In this document: positions 57,792-64,000 of the stretch, one piece after another
Layout: the number at the start of each line of letters is the position of its first letter
Numbering within the stretch: position 1 is the stretch's first letter
NCBI RefSeq assembly: GCF_014651715.1
Contig: NZ_BMXK01000002.1
Span: 62,001 to 126,000, forward strand
Length of the DNA: 64,000 nucleotides
Reading direction: 5' to 3'
Source of the DNA: Zhihengliuella salsuginis
GTDB lineage: Bacteria; Actinomycetota; Actinomycetes; Actinomycetales; Micrococcaceae
Notes under the pieces: generated by a model
What the model was told of the DNA's origin: nothing
Database searches by the model: none
Seen by the model: only the letters and a program-made list of their open reading frames with translations
Position numbers and translations under genes: made by a program

Positions 57792-58910
57792 ATGCCCGAC
57801 CTGCCCGAGCGCGTGAGGATCCTTCTCGACAACGACACCGGCATCGACGACGCCCTCGCGCTGGCCTACCTGGCCGCGTGCGAGCACGTCGAGCTCGTCG
57901 CCGTCACCAGCACGCCGGGCAACGTCGGCGTCGAGCAGGTCGCCGCCAACAACCGCGCCCTGCTCGCGCTCTGCGGCCGCCCCGACGTGCCCGTGCTGAT
58001 CGGCGCGCGGGAGCCGCTGCAGATCCCGCTCGTCACGACGCCCGAGACCCACGGCCCCCAGGGCGTGGGCTACGCGGAGCTCGCCGCCCCGCCGGGACAG
58101 GCGGCGGACGGGACGACGACGGGGGCCGACGACGCCGTCGCGCACTGGATCCGCGCCGCCCGGGCGAACCCGGGGGAGCTGACCGCCCTGCTCACCGCGC
58201 CGCTGACGAACTTCGCGCACGCGCTGCGCGCCGAACCCGAGCTGCCGTGGCTGCTGAAGCGGGTCGTCATCATGGGCGGCGCCTTCTACCACCAGGGGAA
58301 TACGACGCCGACCGCCGAGTGGAACACGCACGTGGACCCGCACGCCGCGAAGGAGGTGTTCGCCGCCTACACGGCCGCGGCCGGCGCGGGGCTCGAGGCC
58401 GGGAAGCTGCCGGTCCTGTGCTCCCTGGACACGACGGAGCGCTACGAGATGCAGCCGTCCCTGGTGGGCGAGCTCGCCGAGGCCGCCGGGTGCGCCGAGG
58501 CCGAACGGGTCCTGCCGGCCGACCCGGAGGGCTCGCGCAGCACGGCGTCGAACCCGCTGGTGCGGTACCTCTCCGACGCCCTGCGCTTCTACTTCGAGTT
58601 CCACCGGCACTACGACCAGGGGTACATCGCGCACGTGCACGACTACTTCGCCGCCGGGGTCGCCGCGGGGACGCTCGACTACCGCACCCGCGAGGCGGAC
58701 GTCGACGTGGAGACGGAATCGCCGCTGCTCTTCGGCACCACCGTGGCCGACTTCCGCGGCCTGCGGGACCGGCCGGCGAACGCGCACGTGGTCTCCTGGA
58801 ACGACCCGCCGGCCGGCTTCGCGGAGCTCGTCCGGCGCACCGGCGCCCTGGCGCGCCGCGTCGGGGAACAGGGAGGCGGCGGACCTGCAGCGGGCCCGGC
58901 GATCGGCTAG
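57792..58910 (+). CDS. Nucleoside hydrolase
   Basis: A 372-aa inosine-uridine-preferring type hydrolase that cleaves nucleosides to base and ribose. The Ca-binding cluster is near the N-terminus (LLDNDTGIDDALAL; Asp13, Asp15, Asp19, Asp20), and MGGAFYHQGNTTPTAEWN and the downstream VDPHAA complete the site. It lies between an aldo/keto reductase and an ECF transporter, which suggests a salvage unit: uptake of a nucleoside or base and its hydrolysis. Its TAG stop is part of the TAGAAT -10 box of the next transcript. Confidence 0.93.
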   Translation: MPDLPERVRILLDNDTGIDDALALAYLAACEHVELVAVTSTPGNVGVEQVAANNRALLALCGRPDVPVLIGAREPLQIPLVTTPETHGPQGVGYAELAAPPGQAADGTTTGADDAVAHWIRAARANPGELTALLTAPLTNFAHALRAEPELPWLLKRVVIMGGAFYHQGNTTPTAEWNTHVDPHAAKEVFAAYTAAAGAGLEAGKLPVLCSLDTTERYEMQPSLVGELAEAAGCAEAERVLPADPEGSRSTASNPLVRYLSDALRFYFEFHRHYDQGYIAHVHDYFAAGVAAGTLDYRTREADVDVETESPLLFGTTVADFRGLRDRPANAHVVSWNDPPAGFAELVRRTGALARRVGEQGGGGPAAGPAIG

Positions 58911-58913
58911 AAT
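58908..58913 (+). promoter_or_regulatory. -10 box TAGAAT of the ECF transporter operon
   Basis: It overlaps the nucleoside hydrolase stop. Transcription should start near 58917-58921, at the first base of the structured leader. Confidence 0.6.
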
Positions 58914-58916
58914 CGT

Positions 58917-58999
58917 GGATCGGCCCGAGGTGACATAGGGCCCTCCCGGCAACGATCCGCCGGCATCACCCGCATGCTGCCCCCGTGAGGAACACCCCT
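58917..58999 (+). promoter_or_regulatory. Structured 5' leader of the ECF operon, candidate riboswitch
   Basis: P1 pairs GGATC (58917-58921) with GATCC (58954-58958) and encloses P2, GGCCC (58922-58926) with GGGCC (58938-58942). A second hairpin, GCAT (58963-58966) with ATGC (58974-58977), has loop CACCCGC whose CACC can kiss GGTG in the P2 loop (58929-58932). CCTC (58942-58945) can pair either with GAGG in the P2 loop or with the GAGG ribosome-binding site (58987-58990). It matches no class I can name. Confidence 0.5.
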
Positions 59000-59806
59000 A
59001 TGTCGCACCCCCTGACCCTGCCCGCCGCCGACCAGACCCGGCGCGGCCGCGGCCGCCTCCTGACAGCGCTCGGCATCGTCCTGCTGGCCGGGACGTACGC
59101 GGCCCTCGTGGCCACCCAGCCGGCGGGCCTCGTGGACGGGATCGGCCAGGGCGTCGCCCTCGCCACGTTCGGGGCCTACCTCGCCGCCGCGCTCCTGCTG
59201 CTCGCCGCGGCGCTGCCGCAGCTGCCGCCGGCCGCGCTGACGCTCATCCCGATCGCGTTGGCGCTGAACATCGTGCTCGGCCAGTTCGTCGGGTCCGTCA
59301 TGATCCCGCTCTACCTGGACTCGATCGGCACAGTGCTCGTCGGGTTCCTCGCCGGCCGCCGTGCCGGTGCGGCCACCGGCATCCTCGGCACCCTGGTCTG
59401 GTCGCTGTTCAACCCGACCGTGCTGCCGTTCGCCGCCGGCGCCGCCCTCGTCGGGTTCCTCGCCGGGACGGCCGCCCGCATCGGCGCGGTGCGCCGCGTG
59501 TACCTGGCCCCGGTCGCGGGCCTCGTCGCCGGCGTGCTGGCCGGCGTGGTCTCCGCGCCGGTGGCCGCCTTCGTCTTCGGCGGCACCGCCGGCGTCGGCA
59601 CCGGCGCCCTGGTCGGCGCGTTCCGGGCCATGGGCGACTCGCTGCTGGGCGCCGTCACCAAGCAGGCGCTCCTCTCCGACCCGGGAGACAAGGCGATCGT
59701 CTTTTTGGTCGTGGCCCTGCTCGTCTACGCGCTGCCGGCCCGCCTGACCTCCCGTTTCGACTTCGTGCGGCGCCACCGCGTCCTCGGCCGCCGCGCCGCC
59801 GGGTAG
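59000..59806 (+). CDS. ECF transporter substrate-binding (S) component
   Basis: A 268-aa membrane protein with about 6-7 helices of the ECF S-component type; the IPLYLDSIGTVLVGFLAGRR and AFVFGGTAGVGTG segments are typical. It captures the substrate and works with the T and A proteins encoded next. The upstream nucleoside hydrolase points to a nucleoside, nucleobase or related vitamin precursor; this is inference. The ATG at 59000 is chosen because GTGAGG lies upstream; a GTG at 58985 would add five residues and overlap that site. Confidence 0.87.
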   Translation: MSHPLTLPAADQTRRGRGRLLTALGIVLLAGTYAALVATQPAGLVDGIGQGVALATFGAYLAAALLLLAAALPQLPPAALTLIPIALALNIVLGQFVGSVMIPLYLDSIGTVLVGFLAGRRAGAATGILGTLVWSLFNPTVLPFAAGAALVGFLAGTAARIGAVRRVYLAPVAGLVAGVLAGVVSAPVAAFVFGGTAGVGTGALVGAFRAMGDSLLGAVTKQALLSDPGDKAIVFLVVALLVYALPARLTSRFDFVRRHRVLGRRAAG

Positions 59807-59818
59807 CCCGGCCCGCCC

Positions 59819-60586
59819 GTGCTCTCCGCCGCCCGCCTGCACCCGTTCACCCCGCTCGCCGTCGCCGCCGCCGTGGTCACCACGACGACGGCGCTCGGCA
59901 CCTGGTGGGTCAGCCTCGCCGTCGTGCTCGGGTGCCTCGCGCTCGCCGCGGCCGCCGGGGTGCTGGCGCGCCTCGCGGTCGCTTCGCTCGCGATCCTCGC
60001 GCCGGCGTGGGGATCGCAGCTGATCATCCACGGGCTCGCGGGCCGCGCCGGCGAGCACGTGATCGCCGCGGCCGGGCCGCTGCGCGTCACCTCCGAGGGC
60101 CTGGAGACCGCCGCCGGGCTCGGGGCGCGCCTGGCAGTCCTCGTGGTCGCCGGGCTGCTGTGCGCGCTGCTCGTCGACACGCACGACCTCGTCGCCGCCG
60201 TCGACTCCTCGCCCGCGCCGCCGCAGGTCGGCTACCTCGTCGCGGCGACCCTCTCGCTGCTGCCGCAGCTGGCGGCCCGCCAGCGCGCGATCGGCGAGGC
60301 GCAGACGCTGCGCGGCGCCCGCGCCGGCCGCGGCCCGTCCGGCTGGTGGACCCGGCTGCGGCTGCGCGCCGTGCCGCTCGTGCTCTCCTCGGTCCACGAC
60401 GCCGCCGACCGGGCGCCGCATCTGGCCGCCCGCGGCTTCCCGCCGCGCTCGCGCGTGACCCGGTTGCGCCGGGTGCCCGACTCGACCGCCCAGCGGCGGG
60501 TGCGGCGCCTCGCGCTCGCCGCCGCCGTCGTCGGACCTGTGGCGGTGCTCGGGGTCCCCGTCCTGCTTCCGGCGGGCGGGGCATGA
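59819..60586 (+). CDS. ECF transporter transmembrane (T) component
   Basis: A 255-aa EcfT-like protein with about five hydrophobic helices and coupling helices carrying the family's Ala-Arg-Gly-type motifs (QTLRGARAG and AARGFPPRS) that contact the ATPase. It starts with GTG 12 nt after the S-component stop, and its TGA overlaps the ATG of the ATPase gene (ATGA). The very high Ala/Val/Arg content reflects GC-rich codons. Confidence 0.87.
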   Translation: MLSAARLHPFTPLAVAAAVVTTTTALGTWWVSLAVVLGCLALAAAAGVLARLAVASLAILAPAWGSQLIIHGLAGRAGEHVIAAAGPLRVTSEGLETAAGLGARLAVLVVAGLLCALLVDTHDLVAAVDSSPAPPQVGYLVAATLSLLPQLAARQRAIGEAQTLRGARAGRGPSGWWTRLRLRAVPLVLSSVHDAADRAPHLAARGFPPRSRVTRLRRVPDSTAQRRVRRLALAAAVVGPVAVLGVPVLLPAGGA

Positions 60587-62013
60587 GCGGGGTCGTGCGC
60601 GCCGAGATCGGGTCCTTCCGGTATGCGGCCGCCGGGGTCGACGCGCTCTCCGGCCTCGCGGTGGACATCTCCGCCGGCTCCCTGACCGGGATCGTCGGGG
60701 CCGCCGGGAGCGGCAAGTCCACGCTCGGGGCCGTCCTGGCCGGCCTGCTGCCGCGCGGGTCCCGGGGGCCGGCCCCCGGTGGCGGGCACGACGACGACCG
60801 GCTGAGCGGGCGGCTGGGCCTCGACGGCCAGCAGGTGGTCTTCGACGCCGACCACGCGCCGCGCATCGACGTGGCGGCGTGGGCGAGGCGCGTCGGGATG
60901 CTGCCTCAGGACGCCCGCCACTACCTCTCCGGGGTGCGCGCCACCGTGCGCGAGGAGCTCGCGTTCAGCCTCGAGAACGCCGGGACGCCGCGCTCGAGGA
61001 TGCTCGCCGCCGTCGAGTCGGTCGCCGGCGAGCTGGGGATCGCCCATCTGCTCGACGCGTCCCCCGAGCGGCTCTCCGGAGGGCAGGAGCGGCTCGTGGC
61101 CATCGCCGCGCTGGCGGTGGCGGACCCCGGCGCCGTCGTGCTGGACGAGCCCCTGGCGGGGCTCGACGCCGACGCGCGCGCAGAGGTCGACGGGCTGATA
61201 TCCCGGCTGCGCGAGCGGGGGACGGCGGTGGTCGTCATGTCCCACGCATTCGACGAGCTGGTCACGCGGGCGCGCACGGTGCACGTGCTCTCCGGTGGCC
61301 GGGCGGCGGCTTCCGGGGCGCCTTCCGAGGTGCGCGGGGCGGCGGAGGAGTGCGGCGTCCTCGTCGGAACCGGGGCTCCCGCGCCGGTGCCGGCCGGGCC
61401 GGCCGCCGGCGAGGCGCTGCTCGAGTTCGAGCGGGTGCGCCTGCGCTACCCGTCCGCGGCGGCGCCCGCCGTCGACGGGCTGAGCCTGCACGCGGACGCA
61501 GGCACGTGCGCGGCGCTGCTCGGGCCCAACGGGTCCGGGAAGACGACCGTGCTCAAGGCCGCGGCGGGCCTGCTGCGGCCCGAGGGCGGCCGCCTGCGCG
61601 TCGAGGAGCCGGGGCTGCTGCTGCAGAACCCGGCGGACCAGCTCTTCGAGCGAACGGTCGAACGCGAGGTCGGGTTCGGGTTGCGCGGCGGGCGGCGGAA
61701 TCCCGCCGTCGCGGAGGTGCTGGGGCGGCTCGGCCTGGCGGGGGTCGCCGGGACGCACCCGTACGAGCTGCCGGCCTCCCAGCGGCGCCTCGTGGCGCTG
61801 GCGTCGGTGCTGGTGCGACGCCCGAGGGTGCTGCTGCTCGACGAGCCGACCGTTGCGCTCGACGCCGGCGGCCGGCGCCACCTGGTCGACGCGATCCGGT
61901 ACGCGCTGGAGACGGGCGCCGCCGTGCTGCTGAGCACCCACGACGAGCCGTTCGCGGCCGCCGTGGCCCACCGCACCACCCGGCTGGAACGCGCGGCGCC
62001 GAACGGACCCTAG
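60583..62013 (+). CDS. ECF transporter ATPase with two fused ATP-binding domains
   Basis: A 476-aa protein that combines EcfA1 and EcfA2. Domain 1 has Walker A GAAGSGKST (39-47), LSGGQ and VVLDEPLAGLD. Domain 2 has Walker A GPNGSGKTT (about 313-321), the Q-loop LLLQNPADQLF, Walker B LLLDEPTVALD, but a degenerate signature (LPASQRR instead of LSGGQ). It therefore probably has one canonical and one degenerate ATP site. The start is fixed by the ATGA overlap with ecfT. Its stop codon overlaps that of the convergent Rieske gene in CTAG. Confidence 0.9.
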   Translation: MSGVVRAEIGSFRYAAAGVDALSGLAVDISAGSLTGIVGAAGSGKSTLGAVLAGLLPRGSRGPAPGGGHDDDRLSGRLGLDGQQVVFDADHAPRIDVAAWARRVGMLPQDARHYLSGVRATVREELAFSLENAGTPRSRMLAAVESVAGELGIAHLLDASPERLSGGQERLVAIAALAVADPGAVVLDEPLAGLDADARAEVDGLISRLRERGTAVVVMSHAFDELVTRARTVHVLSGGRAAASGAPSEVRGAAEECGVLVGTGAPAPVPAGPAAGEALLEFERVRLRYPSAAAPAVDGLSLHADAGTCAALLGPNGSGKTTVLKAAAGLLRPEGGRLRVEEPGLLLQNPADQLFERTVEREVGFGLRGGRRNPAVAEVLGRLGLAGVAGTHPYELPASQRRLVALASVLVRRPRVLLLDEPTVALDAGGRRHLVDAIRYALETGAAVLLSTHDEPFAAAVAHRTTRLERAAPNGP

Positions 62014-62468
62014 ACGAAGACGACGACGTCGTCGCCGTCGATCTCGGCGGCGAAGCGCTCGAGCGGATCGTCGGCCGGGCCGGCGATCGCCGCGCCGTCC
62101 TCGGGGGAGAACTCGGAGTTGTGGCACGGGCACTGGAAGGCCTCGGCCTCGCCGACCATCACCTGGCAGCCCTGGTGCGTGCACAGCGCCCGGTAGGCGA
62201 GGACGTCGGTCTCGCTCGGCCGGAAGAGCAGGTAGTTCCGCCCGTCGATCTCGACCGAGAGCTTCGACCCGCGCGGCAGGTCGGAAACCGCTGCCACGAC
62301 GTGCGGTTCGGCCTCGGTGCCGGCGGTCGGAACGGCCTGGGGCTCGGCGGGAGCCGAGCACGCGGCCAGCGCGGCCGCCGCGCCGGCGACGGGGGCGGCG
62401 GCGAGCACGCGCCGGCGGGACGTGGTGGAGAGTGCGGGGCGGATGCCCGCGGGCGTCGAATCGGTCAT
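62010..62468 (-). CDS. Rieske [2Fe-2S] lipoprotein with Tat-like signal
   Basis: A 152-aa exported protein. A twin-arginine-like SRRRVLAA (17-24) precedes a hydrophobic stretch ending in a lipobox LAAC (Cys37), so it should be anchored outside the membrane. The Rieske ligands are Cys96/His98 and Cys113/His116, with Cys101 and Cys115 able to form the usual disulfide (CTHQGC and CPCHNSEF). It may serve as a small electron carrier; its partner is unknown. TAAGCT lies 6 nt before the ATG. Confidence 0.9.
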   Translation of the reverse strand: MTDSTPAGIRPALSTTSRRRVLAAAPVAGAAAALAACSAPAEPQAVPTAGTEAEPHVVAAVSDLPRGSKLSVEIDGRNYLLFRPSETDVLAYRALCTHQGCQVMVGEAEAFQCPCHNSEFSPEDGAAIAGPADDPLERFAAEIDGDDVVVFV

Positions 62469-62474
62469 GGTGCC

Positions 62475-62480
62475 AGCTTA
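62475..62480 (-). promoter_or_regulatory. -10 box TAAGCT, leaderless start of the Rieske gene
   Basis: On the minus strand TAAGCT ends 6 nt before the ATG at 62468. Confidence 0.6.
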
Positions 62481-62517
62481 CCGATCCGGCATACCGCGGG
62501 CACGGGTGCGGGGCGCA

Positions 62518-64000
62518 TCAGCTGTGGAAGCGCCGGCCGTTGACCCGTTCGGACGCGCCGACCTGGTCCAGGTAGGGCGTGATGCCCCCGAGGTGCATCG
62601 GCCAGCCGGCGCCGAGGATCATGCACAGGTCCACGTCCTCGGCGCTCGCGACGACGCCCTCGTCCAGCAGCAGCCCGATCTCCTCCGCGAGGGCGTCCTG
62701 GGTGCGGGTCAGCAGCTCCCCGGAGCTCGACGGCGAGTCGCCGAAGGAGAGCAGCTCCGTGGTGGAGTCGGGGACTACGGGTGCGCCGTCGTCGTCCTTC
62801 TGCCACAGGCCGGTGATCCGGTGGTCGATCAGCGTCTGCAGGTTCGACGAGACGCGGAAGCGGTCGCCGAAGGCCGCGTGCAGGGACTCCATGACGTGCT
62901 GGGCGACCGGCAGGCCCACCATGGCGAGCAGCGTGAACGGCGTCATCGGCAGGCCCATGGGCCGCAGGGCGCGATCCGCGACGTCCGCGGGCGTGCCGTC
63001 GTCGTACGCGTTCTGCACCTCGCCCATGAGGCGCAGCAGGACCCGGTTGACGACGAACGCGGCCGCGTCCTGGACCAGCACGGCCGTCTTGCGCAGGCCC
63101 TTGGCGAGCGCGAAGGCGGTCGCGACGACGGCGTCGCCCGTCGCCGGGGTGGCCACGATCTCGACCAGCGGCATGACGGCCACCGGGTTGAAGAAGTGGA
63201 ATCCGACGACGCGCTCCGGGTGGGCCAGGTCCGCGGTCATCTCGGTCACGGAGAGCGACGACGTGTTGGTCGCCAGGATGCACTCGGGGGAGACCGCGGC
63301 CTCGACCTCGGCGAAGACCTTCTTCTTGACCTCGAGCTCCTCGAACACGGCCTCGATGACGAGGTCGGCGTCGGCGAAGTCGGCCTTGTCGGTCGTGCCG
63401 ACGACGAGGTCCTTCACGGCGGCGGCGTCCTCGGCGCGCATCCGGCCCTTGGCGACCTGTTTGTCGAGCTCGCCGCGGATGTAGGCCAGCCCGCGTTCGA
63501 CGCGTTCGGCGTCGATGTCCGTGATCGTCACCGGGACGCGCAGCTGCGTGGCGAACAGCAGCGCGAACTGGCCCGCCATCAGGCCGGCGCCGACGACGCC
63601 GATGCGCTCCACGGGGCGGGCCAGCGCCGCATCCGGGGCGCCGGCGGGGCGCTTGGCGCGCTTCTGGACCAGGTCGAGGAACGCGTAGACGGTGTTGTGG
63701 AACTCGTGCGATGCCATGAGGGCCACGAGCGCGTCGACCTCGAGCCGGACGGACTCGGGCTGGCTCAGGTGCTGGCCGGCCTTCATCACCTCGAGCACCT
63801 TCAACGGAGCGGGCGCGGCGTTGGAGATCTTGGCCTCGACGAACGCGGAGGCCTTCTCGAGGGCCGCGTCCCAGCGCTCGGCCCCCTCCGGCGACGTCGG
63901 GTCGACGGCGTGCGGGCGGGGCACCTCGGCGCCGTCCAGGACGGAGGCCGCCCAGGCGACGGAGTCCTCCAGGAACGTCCCGTCGTCGAAGAGCGCATCC
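62518..64000 (-). CDS. 3-hydroxyacyl-CoA dehydrogenase, FadB/FadJ type, incomplete at its N-terminus
   Basis: The frame stays open to the window edge, so the gene begins beyond base 64000. The visible 493 residues contain the NAD-binding Rossmann domain (VERIGVVGAGLMAGQFALLF), the catalytic ATNTSSLSVTEM and GFHFFNPVAVMPLVE segments with the active His, and two helical C-terminal domains. The residues before the Rossmann domain look like the linker and end of an enoyl-CoA hydratase domain, so the full protein is likely the bifunctional beta-oxidation alpha subunit. The initiator cannot be seen; a GTG at 63924 is internal. Confidence 0.9.
   Translation of the reverse strand, partial: DALFDDGTFLEDSVAWAASVLDGAEVPRPHAVDPTSPEGAERWDAALEKASAFVEAKISNAAPAPLKVLEVMKAGQHLSQPESVRLEVDALVALMASHEFHNTVYAFLDLVQKRAKRPAGAPDAALARPVERIGVVGAGLMAGQFALLFATQLRVPVTITDIDAERVERGLAYIRGELDKQVAKGRMRAEDAAAVKDLVVGTTDKADFADADLVIEAVFEELEVKKKVFAEVEAAVSPECILATNTSSLSVTEMTADLAHPERVVGFHFFNPVAVMPLVEIVATPATGDAVVATAFALAKGLRKTAVLVQDAAAFVVNRVLLRLMGEVQNAYDDGTPADVADRALRPMGLPMTPFTLLAMVGLPVAQHVMESLHAAFGDRFRVSSNLQTLIDHRITGLWQKDDDGAPVVPDSTTELLSFGDSPSSSGELLTRTQDALAEEIGLLLDEGVVASAEDVDLCMILGAGWPMHLGGITPYLDQVGASERVNGRRFHS

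Noticed and set aside
58917-58999. Resemblance of the ECF leader (CCGGCAAC segment) to an S-box/SAM riboswitch.
   Set aside because: Only this short string matches; the P1-P4 layout and other conserved S-box segments are missing. It is kept as an unassigned structured leader.

Overview
The window is a contiguous, gene-dense piece of chromosome from a high-GC actinobacterium. Gene content and order fit the Micrococcaceae (Arthrobacter and relatives): type I glutamine synthetase next to its adenylyltransferase GlnE, DUF4191/RDD/DUF4192/DUF4193/DUF3093/DUF3710/DUF3159/DUF5998/DUF7455 proteins, SepH, a PAC2 protein, a primary sigma factor with a long acidic N-terminus, and a separate topoisomerase IV pair. 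From remembered synteny, two blocks resemble M. tuberculosis Rv2213-Rv2221 (pepB, dlaT, lipB, lipA, DUF4191, RDD, glnA1, glnE) and Rv2689c-Rv2703 (RNA methyltransferase, APC permease, ceoB/ceoC, DUF3159, dut, DUF3093, DUF4193, sigA). I see no insertion sequence, prophage, CRISPR array, rRNA or tRNA.

Layout. 1-7 kb: 3' part of glnE, a BetP-like BCCT transporter, glnA (-), an RDD protein, DUF4191 (-). 6.8-16 kb, mostly minus strand: lipA and lipB (coupled), a divergent membrane kinase-like protein with an altered DFG motif, a small membrane protein, the two-lipoyl-domain E2 (sucB/dlaT), E3 (lpdA) and leucyl aminopeptidase. The lipoate enzymes and the E2/E3 subunits that carry or use lipoate are therefore neighbours. 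16-23 kb: PAC2, DUF4192, sigA, DUF7455 (-), parE. 22.7-30.2 kb: M56 peptidase and BlaI-type repressor (-), divergent from cydA-cydB-cydDC (+); the shared intergenic region holds three near-identical 17-bp palindromes. 30-39 kb: parC (-), a GNAT/acyl-CoA-synthetase-like fusion, DUF5998, a phosphodiesterase-like protein and sepH (-). 39-47.5 kb: DUF4193, DUF3093 (-), dut, DUF3710, OB-fold protein, DUF3159, two TrkA K+ channel/transport subunits (-), APC permease and a TRAM-type RNA methyltransferase. 47.5-55 kb: aconitase behind an iron-box-like palindrome, an MFS transporter, dxs, DUF402 and an unrecognised protein. 55-62 kb: argG (-), aldo/keto reductase, nucleoside hydrolase, then an ECF transporter (S, T, fused A-A) whose leader looks structured. 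62-64 kb: Rieske lipoprotein (-) and an incomplete 3-hydroxyacyl-CoA dehydrogenase (-).

Two themes recur. Eleven genes have a TANNNT -10 box ending 6-7 nt before the start codon, the signature of leaderless transcripts. Three convergent pairs share a CTAG in which both stop codons overlap. Intergenic stretches are short: none exceeds 300 bp. The longest (14029-14320, 15842-16113, 18352-18650, 38764-39042) hold promoters, hairpins or inverted repeats and no convincing small gene.
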